DNA of 64,000 nucleotides from Acidimicrobiia bacterium (lineage in GTDB: Bacteria; Actinomycetota; Acidimicrobiia; IMCC26256; PALSA-610). Below are positions 17,330 through 26,495 of the stretch, piece after piece. The first letter of the stretch is position 1, and each line of letters starts with the position of its first letter. The stretch is from NCBI GenBank assembly GCA_027494135.1, contig JAOSJK010000001.1:661378-725377 (forward strand), written 5' to 3'. The position numbers were made by a program, and so were the translations under genes. The notes beneath the pieces were generated by a model that saw nothing but the letters and a program-made list of their open reading frames with translations, searched no databases and was not told where the DNA came from.

Positions 17330-18097
17330 GTGGCCGTCGTCGAAGTCGAACGCCGGGGCAGCATCGCCCTCGTCACCATCAACCGCCCCGAAGCTCGCAA
17401 CGCGATCAACCCTGCTGTCAGCGAGGCGATGGCCGAGGCGCTCGATGGGTGCGAGCGCGACGACGCGGTCCGCGCGGTCGTGCTCACCGGAGCCGGTGAT
17501 GTCTTCTGCGCCGGCGCCGACCTCAAGGTGATCGCAGCGGGTCGCGGCGGCGACATCACCAAGTACGCCGGGGGCTTCGCCGGCATCGTGCAGCGCGACT
17601 TCCCCAAGCCCCTCGTCGCCGCGGTGAACGGGCCGGCCCTCGCCGGTGGGTTCGAGATCGTCCTCTCGTGCGACATCGTCGTCGCCGCCGAGACCGCGCG
17701 CTTCGGCATCCCCGAGGTGCAGCGCGGCCTCATCGCCGCCGCGGGTGGCCTCATCCGCCTCCCCAAGCGCGTCCCTCTCGCCGCCGCTCTCGAGATGGCG
17801 ATGACCGGCGACCCGATCAGCGTGGAGCGCGCCCACACCCTCGGCCTCGTGAACCGCGTCGTGCCGCGGGAGGAGGTCGTCGACGAGGCCGTCGCCCTCG
17901 CCGAGCGGATCGGCGAGAACTCGCCCATCGCCGTTCGCAACTCGAAGCGCCTGCTGCGAGAGACCCTCGAGCTCTCCGAGGCCGACGCCTGGGTGCGCAA
18001 CGCCGCCCTGAGCGGCGAGGTCTGGCAGAGCGGCGACACCGTCGAGGGGGCGACGGCCTTCGCCGAGAAGCGCCGCCCCAGCTGGCTCAGCACCTGA
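17330..18097 (+). CDS. Enoyl-CoA hydratase (crotonase)
   Basis: A 255-residue intact crotonase. Oxyanion-hole segments are GDVFCAGADLKVIA and NGPALAGGFEIVLSCDIVVA; the region with the catalytic acidic residues is GIPEVQRGLIAAAGGLIRLP, retaining the Glu of typical hydratases. The C-terminal FAEKRRPSWLST is normal. GTG 17330 is preceded by GAGGAGG at a good distance, so unlike several neighbours this gene has a leader. It probably acts in fatty-acid or related acyl-CoA beta-oxidation; exact chain specificity cannot be read. Confidence 0.88.
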   Translation: MAVVEVERRGSIALVTINRPEARNAINPAVSEAMAEALDGCERDDAVRAVVLTGAGDVFCAGADLKVIAAGRGGDITKYAGGFAGIVQRDFPKPLVAAVNGPALAGGFEIVLSCDIVVAAETARFGIPEVQRGLIAAAGGLIRLPKRVPLAAALEMAMTGDPISVERAHTLGLVNRVVPREEVVDEAVALAERIGENSPIAVRNSKRLLRETLELSEADAWVRNAALSGEVWQSGDTVEGATAFAEKRRPSWLST

Positions 18098-18119
18098 ATC
18101 CGGGGTCGATGCGATTGTG

Positions 18120-18133
18120 GGAGTGATCGCTCC
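18120..18133. promoter_or_regulatory. Palindromic operator candidate upstream of the MerR-type gene
   Basis: GGAGTGATCGCTCC, a palindrome with one mismatched pair, directly precedes the -10 box TAGAAT (18134-18139), so it lies in the -35/-10 spacer as MerR operators do. The 18-base stretch TGGGAGTGATC[G/A]CTCCTA recurs with one difference at 25218-25235 between menB and menE. This suggests autoregulation and control of the men genes. Confidence 0.6.
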
Positions 18134-18139
18134 TAGAAT
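18134..18139 (+). promoter_or_regulatory. -10 box of the regulator/menG/menF operon
   Basis: TAGAAT ends eight bases before GTG 18148; transcription would start at or next to the start codon. Confidence 0.5.
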
Positions 18140-18147
18140 CGATCGGC

Positions 18148-18936
18148 GTGGAGGACAGATGGCGTGTCGAGGATCTCGCCCGGCTCGCCGAGCTCAGCGT
18201 CGACACCATCCGCTTCTACCAGAAGCGCCGGCTCCTCGACGCGCCCACACGCGAGGGACGTGTCGCCTGGTACGGCAGCGAGCACCTCGACAGCCTGAAC
18301 CGAATCCGCGACCTCCAGGGACGCGGCTTCCCCCTCGCTCTGATCGGACGCATCGTGCGCGGCGAGATGGACCCGGCCGACGCACCGCTCGCCGCAGCGG
18401 TCCTCGCCGCTGCCGGAACCGACGAGGCGCCGAGCACCACCGAGCTCCTGTCGATCGCGGATCTCGCGTCGCGCACCGGTGTTCCGCAACCCCTGATCGA
18501 GGCGATCGTCGCCGAAGGACTGCTGGCCCCGCGGAGCAGCGACGGTGAGCCACTCTTCGCAGCGTCCGACACCGCTGTCGTGGAGGCGGGGCTCCGACTC
18601 GTCGCCGGTGGACTCCCGATTCCGGAGCTCCTCGCGCTGGCACGTGAGCACCACGCAGCGACCCGGGCGACCGCGGAACGGGCCGTCGCCATGTTCGACG
18701 AGCACGTGCGCACCCCGCTGCGCCTCACCGACCTGACCGACGACGAGAAGGCCGACCGCCTCGTCGCCGCGTTCGGCGAGCTGCTCCCCGCCATCACCGC
18801 GCTCGTCACGCACCACTTCCGTCAGGTGCTGCTGGCGGTGGCGCGGGAGCACATGGAAGACGTCGGTGGAGCGGCTGAGATCGCGGCTGCACGCGCTGAG
18901 GACGCGAGGCTCGCCGAGTCGGAGTGGACGCCGTGA
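18148..18936 (+). CDS. MerR-family transcriptional regulator with two HTH-like modules
   Basis: The N-terminus is a MerR winged helix (WRVEDLARLAELSVDTIRFY, then RLLDAPTREGRVAWY). A second MerR-like helix-turn-helix follows at residues ~95-135 (LSIADLASRTGVPQPLIEAI, then EGLLAP and LFAASDTAVVEAGLRL). The remainder is helical (TAERAVAMFDEHVRTP) with no obvious metal-binding cysteines, so the effector is unknown. Its stop overlaps the GTG of menG, and menF follows, giving a three-gene operon. The palindrome at its promoter also occurs between menB and menE, so it is a good candidate regulator of menaquinone synthesis. Its start is set by the leaderless promoter. Confidence 0.82.
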   Translation: MEDRWRVEDLARLAELSVDTIRFYQKRRLLDAPTREGRVAWYGSEHLDSLNRIRDLQGRGFPLALIGRIVRGEMDPADAPLAAAVLAAAGTDEAPSTTELLSIADLASRTGVPQPLIEAIVAEGLLAPRSSDGEPLFAASDTAVVEAGLRLVAGGLPIPELLALAREHHAATRATAERAVAMFDEHVRTPLRLTDLTDDEKADRLVAAFGELLPAITALVTHHFRQVLLAVAREHMEDVGGAAEIAAARAEDARLAESEWTP

Positions 18937-19637
18937 GCGCTCGCGGCCCGGTCGCGACTCCGATACCTCCCGGGGAGGAGAAGGCGGCGGCCGTCGAGGA
19001 GATGTTCGACCGGATCGCGCCCCGCTACGACCGTCTCAACCGGATCATGACGTTCCGCATGGATGTCCGCTGGCGACGCCGCGCCGTGCACGACCTCGCC
19101 CTGGCTCCCGGTGCGCGTGTCCTCGATCTCGCCTGCGGCACCGGCGACCTCTGCCGCGACCTCGCGGCGGCCGGCCTCTCCCCCATCGGCTTCGACTTCT
19201 CGGCGGGGATGCTCGCGGCCGCGCAGACCGGGGCTCCGCTGGTGCGCGCCGACGCGCTGACGCTACCGGTCGGCGACTCCTCGGCCGACGGCGTCACATG
19301 CGGGTTCGCCCTGAGGAACTTCGTCGGAGTCGCTCCGTTCTTCGCCGAGTGCGCACGGGTCCTGCGCACCGGCGGACGCTTCGCCGTGATCGAGGTCGCC
19401 GAGCCCGAGTCGCGCGTGCTGCGCGCCGGCCACCACCTCTACTTCCGGCGAGTCGTGCCCTTCGTCGGTGGCCTCCTCTCCGATCGAGCTGCCTACGCCT
19501 ACCTGCCGGCATCGACCGCCTACCTACCTCCCACCGCCGACCTGCTCGACCTGGCGCGCGACCGCGGGTTCGACGAGGTGCGGCGCACGGTGCTCGGCCT
19601 AGGCGCCGCCCAGCTGATCACCGGTACCCGCCGATGA
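18933..19637 (+). CDS. menG: Demethylmenaquinone methyltransferase (MenG/UbiE)
   Basis: Class I SAM methyltransferase of the UbiE family: N-terminal VEEMFDRIAPRYDRLNRIMT matches the family opening, the SAM site is RVLDLACGTGDLCRDL, and post motif FALRNFVGVAPFFAECARVL follows. It performs the final C-methylation of demethylmenaquinone. GTG 18933 overlaps the regulator stop (GTGA); GTG 18924 is an alternative. The menF start overlaps its stop (ATGA), so the three genes are translationally coupled. The protein is about 234 residues, normal length. It lacks the long C-terminal part of ubiquinone-specific enzymes, in keeping with a menaquinone-only cluster. Confidence 0.92.
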   Translation: MSARGPVATPIPPGEEKAAAVEEMFDRIAPRYDRLNRIMTFRMDVRWRRRAVHDLALAPGARVLDLACGTGDLCRDLAAAGLSPIGFDFSAGMLAAAQTGAPLVRADALTLPVGDSSADGVTCGFALRNFVGVAPFFAECARVLRTGGRFAVIEVAEPESRVLRAGHHLYFRRVVPFVGGLLSDRAAYAYLPASTAYLPPTADLLDLARDRGFDEVRRTVLGLGAAQLITGTRR

Positions 19638-20854
19638 CCGCGACCACCGTCCCCCAGGTCTCCGAGGGCCGGCGCCTCTGCGCGCAGACGACCGAGGTCG
19701 ATCTCCCCGGCCACCCCGCCGACCTGCTCGAGCACCTGGGCGCCGACGGTGTCGCGTGGTTCGCCGACGACGTGAGCTTCGTCACCGCCGGCATCGCCGC
19801 GACCGTCGCACCCGCCGACGCAGCCGCGGTCCTCGCAACCATCGAGCGCGACGGCGACGGGCCGCACGCCGCCGCCGCGCCGCTGGCGGCGGGTGCGCTC
19901 CCGTTCGACGGCGGCGGACTGCTCGCGGTCCCGGCCACCACGGTTGGGCTCACGGCAGGCGGGAGAGCCTGGACGACGACCATCGGCCCGGCCGGCGGAG
20001 CGACGCCGAGAGCCATGACGATGGCTCCGTCGCGCGCCCCGTCGCGCTTCACGGTCGAGGCCCGACCCGACGCCCGCGGATGGGAGCAGCAGGTGGTCGC
20101 TGCACTCGCTCTCATCGAGGCCGGCGCGATCCAGAAGGTCGTCCTCGCGAGGGAGGTCGAGGTCGCGGCGGATCACCCCTTCGACCGGGCGGACGTGCTC
20201 GCGCTGCTTCTCCGGCACAACCGTCCCGGCTGCATCGTCTACGCGCACCGGGGGTTCGTGGGGGCGACCCCGGAGCTGCTCGTGACCCGGCACGGCTCCG
20301 ACGTCACTTCTACACCGATGGCAGGCAGCATCCCGCTCGGGCTCGAAGCCGACGACGATGCCGTGCGCGCGCTCCTCACGTCGGCGAAGCAAGGCGTCGA
20401 GCACGCCCTCCTCGTGCGTGCCGTCGGCGAGACGCTCGCCCCCTTCTGCACCGATGTGAACGTCGGGTCGCCGGAGGCGGTGCGCCTCGCGACGGTGACC
20501 CACCTGGCGACGACGGTGACGGCGACCCTGCGCGAGGCCGGCACTACCGCACTCGACCTCGCGCTCGCTCTCCACCCCACTCCCGCCGTGGGCGGGACCC
20601 CGCGCGCCGGCGCGCTCGACGCGATACGGCGGCTGGAGAGCTTCGACCGCGGCCTCTACGGCGGTCCGGTCGGCTGGGTCTCGGCCGGCGGCGACGGGGA
20701 GTTCGCCGTCGCGCTGCGGTGCGCGCTGATCGACGGTGCGCGGGCCCGGCTCTTCGCCGGCGCCGGGATCGTCGCCGGCTCCGACCCCGACGCCGAGTGG
20801 GCCGAGACGCAGGCCAAGCTCGAGCCCATGCTCCGCGCCCTCATCCGCCCCTGA
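19634..20854 (+). CDS. menF: Isochorismate synthase
   Basis: A 406-residue chorismate-binding enzyme. Conserved segments are AGAIQKVVLAREVEV, GCIVYAHRGFVGATPELLV, TPMAGSIPLG, KQGVEHALLVRAV, LALALHPTPAVGGTPRAGAL and GLYGGPVGWVSAGGDGEFAVALR, giving the Mg-binding glutamates and the Lys/Glu pair that hydroxylate chorismate at C2. Lack of a glutaminase partner and the men context favour isochorismate for menaquinone; a siderophore role is less likely. ATG 19634 overlaps the menG stop. A repeat-family hairpin begins 17 bases past the stop and separates it from convergent menD. Confidence 0.92.
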   Translation: MTATTVPQVSEGRRLCAQTTEVDLPGHPADLLEHLGADGVAWFADDVSFVTAGIAATVAPADAAAVLATIERDGDGPHAAAAPLAAGALPFDGGGLLAVPATTVGLTAGGRAWTTTIGPAGGATPRAMTMAPSRAPSRFTVEARPDARGWEQQVVAALALIEAGAIQKVVLAREVEVAADHPFDRADVLALLLRHNRPGCIVYAHRGFVGATPELLVTRHGSDVTSTPMAGSIPLGLEADDDAVRALLTSAKQGVEHALLVRAVGETLAPFCTDVNVGSPEAVRLATVTHLATTVTATLREAGTTALDLALALHPTPAVGGTPRAGALDAIRRLESFDRGLYGGPVGWVSAGGDGEFAVALRCALIDGARARLFAGAGIVAGSDPDAEWAETQAKLEPMLRALIRP

Positions 20855-20870
20855 CCCCATCCCGGCACGA

Positions 20871-20907
20871 GCGTCGATAGACCACACATATTGTGGTCTA
20901 TCGACGC
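20871..20907. repeat. Dispersed inverted repeat, copy 2
   Basis: Arms GCGTCGATAGACCACA (20871-20886) and complement (20892-20907), loop CATAT. It separates the convergent menF and menD genes. Flanks are asymmetric: CCGGCACGA on the left and CCCCTGGTCTG on the right, which are the flanks of copy 4 in reverse order. Confidence 0.9.
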
Positions 20908-22648
20908 CCCTGGTCTGTCGGGGGGGAGAGTGCCGGACTCGACGGCGGCCCAGACGGACCGGTGGCGCTCGACGCTGCGCGCGCGATCAGTCGGGACCAC
21001 GATCAGCCGCACGCCGCCGGCCGCGACGGCGTCGAGTACCGCCGGGACGACGTCGCCGGCACGCGTCACCCGCACCGCCGGGACGCCGTGCGACTCGGCG
21101 ACCGTGACCAGGTCGAGACCGTGGGGAGTGCCGAAGAGCTGCTCGAACTCCTCCGATGTGCACTCCCCGGCCTGCGGAAGGAACGAGAAGATCCCACCGC
21201 CGTCGTTGTCGAGCACGACGCACACGAGGTCGGCACCTCTGCGGAACGATCCCAGGAGAGCGTTCGTGTCGTGGAGGAAGGCGAGGTCTCCGAGCAGCGC
21301 CACCGTCGGTGCCCCACTCCCCAGTGCGACGCCTAGCGCCGTTCCGACGAGACCGTCGATGCCGTTCACCCGCGGTTCGCGTACATGCGCAGACCGTCGC
21401 GCGGAGCAGCGAACCACTCGGCGTCGCGCACAGGCATGCTCGGCGCGACGAAGCACGCGGCTCCAGCAGGCAGCGCGGCGAAGACGTCGCGCGCCACCCG
21501 CCCCTCGAACGGCGCGTCGCCGGCGTCGAGCAGCGGATCGATCGCCGCGCGCGCAGCGGCCTCCGCGCCGAGCCAGTCGTCGAGCCACTCCGTGTCGTCG
21601 AGCGGTCGATCGCTGTCGAGTCGCTCCGCCAGCGATGTCAGAAGCGCCTCCGCGCAGCACTCCACGCGTTCGGATGCCGCCCTGTGCGGGTCGAGCCACG
21701 AGGCGTCGGGGTCGACCACGATCTGCATGATCGACGGATCGAGCCACGATGTCGCGACCTTGCCGGTCAGCGGGGCGCCGATCCGAAGGACGACCTCGGG
21801 CCTGTGCCCGTCGGCGAAGTCCGGCACTCGGAGCAGCGCCTCGTAGGCAGAGACCGCGTTGGCACCGGTGCGCAGCCCGGAGATCGGGTCGGCGAGCACC
21901 GGCCATCCGGCGGCGCGCGCGAACCGCCCGACCGTCTCCGCACTGGCGGCCGCCCCCATCCGGCAACCAGGAGCCCGCGCGCGGTGCCGCCGACGAGCGC
22001 GGCGAGTCGCTCCACCGTCTCCAGGTCGGGCGAGGGGACGGCGGGTGTCGAGACGGTCCAGGGGCGCCCGTCCGGACGCCCGGGAGCATCGACCAGCGCC
22101 GCACCCGTGGGCAGTAGTGGCTCACGGAAGCCGAGGTTCAGGTGCACGGGGCCGGGAGGCCTCCCCACCGCCTCGGCGACCGAGCGCGACGCGATCGACC
22201 GCCACGTCGCGCCCGCGCCGGGCACGTCGTCGGGTGGTCCGGGGGCGCAGTACCACCGGACCGCTCCTCCGTAGAGGCCCCGCTGGTCGATGGTCTGGCC
22301 GGCACCGGTGTCGTGCGCCTCCGGCGGCCTGTCGGCGGTGCACACCAGCATCGGCACCCGCGCGTGATGAGCTTCCACGACCGCGGGGTGGAAGCTCGCC
22401 GCCGCCGTCCCCGACGTGCAGAGCAGCACGGCCGGGCGCCCCGACGACACGCCGAGGCCGAGCGCCGTGTACGCAGCGCTGCGCTCGTCGAGCATCACGT
22501 TCACTCTCACGCGACGATCGCGCAGCATGGCGAGAGCGAGTGGAGTGGAGCGCGAACCCGGGGAGACGACCGCGTCGCCGACACCCGCGCGAACCCACTC
22601 GTCGACGAGAGCGCCGCAGAACGCCGTGGTGGCGTCACGAGCGGTCAT
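20898..22648 (-). CDS. menD: 2-succinyl-5-enolpyruvyl-6-hydroxy-3-cyclohexene-1-carboxylate synthase (MenD), several frameshifts
   Basis: A ThDP enzyme that joins isochorismate and 2-oxoglutarate. The N-terminus is diagnostic: GDAVVSPGSRSTPLALAM, then LDERSAAYTALGLG and LLCTSGTAAASFHPAVVEA with catalytic Glu. The C-terminal domain has NGIDGLVGTALGVALG and the ThDP/Mg site ALLGDLAFLHDTNALLG with DNDGGGIFSFLPQ. Breaks near 21965 and 21375 separate three blocks in different frames. The last open frame runs on through the repeat, but a shift in the 7-C run near 20930 would end the gene at TAG 20900-20898 inside the repeat arm; that end is an inference. About 580 residues, near the family norm. 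Divergent from menH with 35 bases between starts. Confidence 0.88.
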
Positions 22649-22683
22649 CGGTGCCCATCCGCTCCGGACGCGAGAATGGCCCA

Positions 22684-23400
22684 GTGCGCGTCGTGCTGAT
22701 ACCTGGGTTCACGCAGACAGCGGCGTCGTGGGACTCGGTACGGGCGGCGCTCCCCTCCGGGATCGAGGCCCGCGCCCTCGGCGTGCCCCTTGGACTCGAC
22801 TTCGAGTCGACCGCCGCTGCCCTCGGCGCCGCCGGCGGGCGTGGCGTGTACGTCGGATACTCGATGGGTGGACGACTCGCACTCCGCCTCGCGGTGGACC
22901 GGCCCGACCTCGTCGCGGGCCTCGTCCTCGTGAGCGCGTCCCCCGGGCTCGCGGATGCCACCGAACGGCAGGCGCGCCGCGCCGCCGACGATGCGCTCGC
23001 CGGCGAGATCGAACAGATCGGGGTCGACGCATTCCTCGTCCGCTGGCTGGCACAGCCTCTCTTCGCCGGCGTCGCCCCCGATGCTCCCGGCCTCGCCGAG
23101 CGACGGAGCTTCACCGCCGCCGACCTCGCCGCTTCCCTGCACAACCTCGGCACCGGCGTGCAGGAGCCGCTCTGGGAGAGGCTGAGCGGACTCACCATGC
23201 CGGTCATGCTGGTGACCGGCACGCGCGACCAGAAGTTCGACGGCATCGCCCGTGCGATGGCACCACTCATCCCCGGCTGCGAGACCGTGCGGATCGCGGG
23301 CGGGCACGCGCTCCACCTCGAGGCGCCACCCGACCTCGCTACGGCGATAGCGGCCTTCGTGCAGGGACTCGACGACTCGGGCGACCAGGGACGCCGGTAG
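22684..23400 (+). CDS. menH: Alpha/beta hydrolase, probable SHCHC synthase (MenH)
   Basis: A 238-residue alpha/beta hydrolase with oxyanion segment LIPGFTQTAASWD, nucleophile elbow GYSMGGRLALRLA, catalytic Asp region MLVTGTRDQKFD and final His in GGHALHLEAP. Family members next to menD eliminate pyruvate from SEPHCHC, the third step of menaquinone synthesis; the divergent neighbour menD supports this. GTG 22684 begins RVVLIPGF and is close to the menD start. A generic hydrolase function cannot be excluded because the fold is common, but the length and PGFTQT start match MenH. Confidence 0.82.
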   Translation: MRVVLIPGFTQTAASWDSVRAALPSGIEARALGVPLGLDFESTAAALGAAGGRGVYVGYSMGGRLALRLAVDRPDLVAGLVLVSASPGLADATERQARRAADDALAGEIEQIGVDAFLVRWLAQPLFAGVAPDAPGLAERRSFTAADLAASLHNLGTGVQEPLWERLSGLTMPVMLVTGTRDQKFDGIARAMAPLIPGCETVRIAGGHALHLEAPPDLATAIAAFVQGLDDSGDQGRR

Positions 23401-23441
23401 GTCTCGAACGGTCCTCGGCCCGGCCGCGCGCAGATCGATGC

Positions 23442-24311
23442 TCACGACGCCCACAGCCCGGCCGCGAGCAGTGCCGCGAGGACGACCTGGAACAGGACCG
23501 TTCCGGTGAGGGCCCGCACCAGTGGTGGAGCATCGGCCTCGCTGACGGCGAGCAGAGCGGGCCTCACGGCCAGGGGCGCAGCAGCCAGGCCGACGAGCGC
23601 CCACCGGTGCGACGCCCCGATCGCAGCCGTCGACGCGAGGGCCCCGACAAGACAGAGAGTGAACAGGACGCGTCCGACCGGCCGGCCGAGGCGGACCACC
23701 AACGTCCTCTTGCCGGCGACCCGATCCGATGCCACGTCGCGCAGGTTGTTGACCAACAGGATCGCACAGGCCGGCAGGCCGGACACCAGCGACCCCCACC
23801 ACGCCGCGGCGGGGACCCGATCTACCTGCACGTACGCGCTCCCTGCCGTCGCGACGAAGCCGAAGAAGACGAGCACCATCACCTCGCCCAGGCCCGAGTA
23901 GCCGTAGGGGCGCGGGCCGCCCGTGTAGAGCGCTCCCGCCGCGACGGCCGCCGCTCCGACCACCAGGAGGCGCGGGTCTGCGGCCAGCGAGAGGCCCAGC
24001 CCAACCGCCGCGGCGACTCCGAACGCCACGATCGCGGCGCGCTTCACCGCGCGCGGGCTCGCGATACCCGAGGCCGTGAGGCGCACCGGGCCCCGCCGGT
24101 AGGCGTCGGCGCCGCGCACCCCGTCGGAGTAGTCGTTGGCGTAGTTGACGCCGATCTGCAGAGCGAGCGCGACAACGAGTGCCGACGCGGCACGCCACCA
24201 GATCGTGGGACCTTCGAGCGACGCAGCGGCCGTTCCGACCATGACCGGTGAGAGCGCCGCACCGAGGGTGCGCGGCCGCGCGCCCTGCACCCACTGCGCG
24301 GCCGTCGTCAC
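23442..24311 (-). CDS. menA: 1,4-dihydroxy-2-naphthoate octaprenyltransferase
   Basis: A 289-residue UbiA-family membrane enzyme. The first Asp-rich motif is [14 protein letters not shown] and the second [17 protein letters not shown], the two Mg-diphosphate sites that bind the prenyl diphosphate; about eight hydrophobic segments lie between and after. The opening [17 protein letters not shown] is typical of MenA. GTG 24311 overlaps the menB stop (GTGA), so menB-menA are coupled. It prenylates DHNA to demethylmenaquinone at the membrane, the substrate for MenG. Confidence 0.93.
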   Translation of the reverse strand: MTTAAQWVQGARPRTLGAALSPVMVGTAAASLEGPTIWWRAASALVVALALQIGVNYANDYSDGVRGADAYRRGPVRLTASGIASPRAVKRAAIVAFGVAAAVGLGLSLAADPRLLVVGAAAVAAGALYTGGPRPYGYSGLGEVMVLVFFGFVATAGSAYVQVDRVPAAAWWGSLVSGLPACAILLVNNLRDVASDRVAGKRTLVVRLGRPVGRVLFTLCLVGALASTAAIGASHRWALVGLAAAPLAVRPALLAVSEADAPPLVRALTGTVLFQVVLAALLAAGLWAS

Positions 24312-25156
24312 GGTCGCTTCGGGAAGCGGTCGAAGTCGGGGCGGCGCTTCTGCACGTATGCGTCGCGCCCCTCCTGCGCCTCCTCTGTCATGTAGTAGAG
24401 GAGCGTCGCGTCGCCGGCTAGCTGCTGGATGCCTGCGAGTCCGTCGTCTGCGGCGTTCATCGAGGCCTTCACCATCCTCAACGCGAGCGGACTGTGAGTG
24501 AGCATCTTGCGGCACCAGGCCACGGTCTCGACCTCGAGATCCGCGAGCGGCACGACCCTGTTCACCAGCCCCATGTCGAGCGCTTCCTGTGCGTCGTACT
24601 GCTCGCAGAGGAACCAGATCTCACGTGCCTTCTTCTGGCCGACCATGCGGGCGAGGAGGCCGGAGCCGAACCCGCCGTCGAACGAGCCGACGCGCGGTCC
24701 GGTCTGGCCGAAGCGCGCGTTGTCGGCTGCGACGGTGAGGTCGCAGACGATGTGGAGCACGTGACCTCCACCGATGGCGTAGCCGGCGACCATTGCGACG
24801 ACCGGCTTGGGGCAGCGCCGGATCTGGATCTGGAGGTCGAGCACGTTCAGGCGGCCGACGCCCTTCGGGTCGACGTAGCCGTCGTCGCCCCGTACTCGTT
24901 GGTCCCCGCCCGAGCAGAAGGCATCGGGCCCTTCTCCGGTGAGGACGATGACACCGATCGCGGGGTCGTCACGCGCCACCTCGAACGCGTCGCGCAGCTC
25001 GAAGAGGGTGGTGGGGCGGAACGCGTTGCGCACCTCGGGCCGGCAGATGGTGATCTTGGCGATGCCCTCGGCGGTCTCGTACCTGATGTCGGTGAAGCCG
25101 TGGTCGCCGGTGGTCCAGCCGGCTCCGGGGCGGATGATCCGGGCGTCGTCGCTCAT
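24308..25156 (-). CDS. menB: 1,4-dihydroxy-2-naphthoyl-CoA synthase
   Basis: A 282-residue crotonase with MenB-specific segments: [90 protein letters not shown] and [20 protein letters not shown]. These are conserved throughout MenB enzymes, which close the second ring of the naphthoquinone from succinylbenzoyl-CoA. The frame is intact. Divergent from menE; the shared upstream region contains the GGAGTGATCACTCC palindrome. Confidence 0.96.
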   Translation of the reverse strand: MSDDARIIRPGAGWTTGDHGFTDIRYETAEGIAKITICRPEVRNAFRPTTLFELRDAFEVARDDPAIGVIVLTGEGPDAFCSGGDQRVRGDDGYVDPKGVGRLNVLDLQIQIRRCPKPVVAMVAGYAIGGGHVLHIVCDLTVAADNARFGQTGPRVGSFDGGFGSGLLARMVGQKKAREIWFLCEQYDAQEALDMGLVNRVVPLADLEVETVAWCRKMLTHSPLALRMVKASMNAADDGLAGIQQLAGDATLLYYMTEEAQEGRDAYVQKRRPDFDRFPKRP

Positions 25157-25219
25157 CTGCGGCCTCGCGTGGCTGGGGTTCGGGGATCGGTACCCTGCTG
25201 GGGACCGGACGGGATGCTG

Positions 25220-25233
25220 GGAGTGATCACTCC
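25220..25233. promoter_or_regulatory. Perfect palindromic operator candidate between menB and menE
   Basis: GGAGTGATCACTCC is a perfect 14-bp palindrome followed by TACGGT (25234-25239), a -10-like box for menE. The arrangement of palindrome directly followed by -10 is identical to the MerR-type gene promoter at 18120-18139. Confidence 0.6.
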
Positions 25234-25257
25234 TACGGTCTGGAGGCTAGCGGGCAG

Positions 25258-26495
25258 TGCCGAGCGGAGACGAAACCCCCTGGTCGCGACCCTGCTGCCG
25301 TCGACGGCCCTCGCGCCCGCCGCCATCGCAGCGTGGGAGGCCGGCGAGGCGATCCTGCCGCTCAACCCCTCCGCCCCCGCCGCCGAGATCACGGCCCTCC
25401 TCGACCTCCTCCGCCCGACACACGTAGTCGACGCCGACGGTCGACACGCCCGCGCCGGCGGCGTCCCGGTTCCGGCCGGCACGGCAGCCGTCGTGGCGAC
25501 GTCGGGCACGACCGGCACTCCCAAGGGAGTCGAGCTGACGCGGTCCGGGCTCGACGCCATGGGGCGGGGCTACTCCGAAGGGCTCGAAGCAGGCGACGGT
25601 GACCGCTGGCTCGCCTGCCTGCCCCTCTACCACGTCGCGGGCCTCGCGATCCTCGGACGCGCCTGGGTCACCGGAGTCCCCTACACGGCGCACGACGCGT
25701 TCGACCTCGCACGCGTCGCCGCCTCGCCTGCGATGGAGGGCACGACGATCGTCTCCGTGGTGCCCACGACGCTGCAGCGACTCCTCGATGCCGGCGCGCG
25801 CCTGCACGAGTACCGGCGCGTGATCGTCGGTGGCGCCCCGTGTCCGTCCGATCTCCGCGCACGCGCGCGTGCCGAAGGGGTCGCGCTCGTCGACGCGTAC
25901 GGGCTATCCGAGACATGGGGCGGCTGCGCGCTCAACGGCTCACCGATCCGCGGGTGCGAGATCCGCACAGCGAGCGACGGCGAGATCCTCGTCAGAGGCG
26001 CGATGGTGATGCGCGGCTACCGGTTCGCGCCGGACCTCACGTCGGTAGCGCTCTGCGACGACGGGTGGTTGCGCACCGGCGACGCGGGCACATACGAGAA
26101 CGGCATCGTCACCGTCACCGACCGCCGCAAGGATCTCGTCATCTCCGGCGGGGTGAACGTCAGCCCAACCGAGGTCGAGGGGGATCCTCCGCCGTCATCC
26201 CGCCGTGGCCGACGTGGGAGTCGCAGGTGCGCCCGACGCCGAGTGGGGCGAGCGGGTCGTCGCCTACATCGCTCCGGCCGATCACGCCGACCCACCGACG
26301 CTCGACGCGCTGCGCTCCTTCGCGCGCGATCACCTGGCGGCTGCGAAGCTCCCGCGCGAGATCGTCGTCGTCGAGGAGATCCCACGCACACCGAGCGGAA
26401 AGGTGCTCCGGCGACTTCTGCCCCGTCCATCTCCCACAGAGGTCCGAGCCGGACGCCGGACGACGCGGCCGGACGCGCAGGATGGTCAGGCATGA
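25258..26495 (+). CDS. menE: o-Succinylbenzoate-CoA ligase (MenE), frameshifts
   Basis: An ANL-superfamily acyl-CoA synthetase of about 410 residues, short as MenE is. P-loop AVVATSGTTGTPKGVELT, adenylate motifs VVPTTLQRLLDAG, YGLSETWGGCALNG and WLRTGDAGTYENG, hinge TDRRKDLVISGGVNVSPTEVE and C-terminal PRTPSGKVLRRLL are all present. An extra G in the G-run near 26177-26181 breaks the frame before the last domain; removing it gives EGILRRHPAVADVGV. The unbroken frame could start at ATG 25214, but that would place the palindrome and -10 inside the gene. GTG 25258 with one missing C near 25276-25280 gives MPSGDETPLVATLLP, which I prefer. It activates succinylbenzoate for MenB. Confidence 0.87.

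Noticed and set aside
25214-25257. ATG 25214 as the menE start
   Set aside because: It would place the conserved palindrome and -10 box inside the coding region and give an N-terminus unlike MenE; kept only as an alternative.
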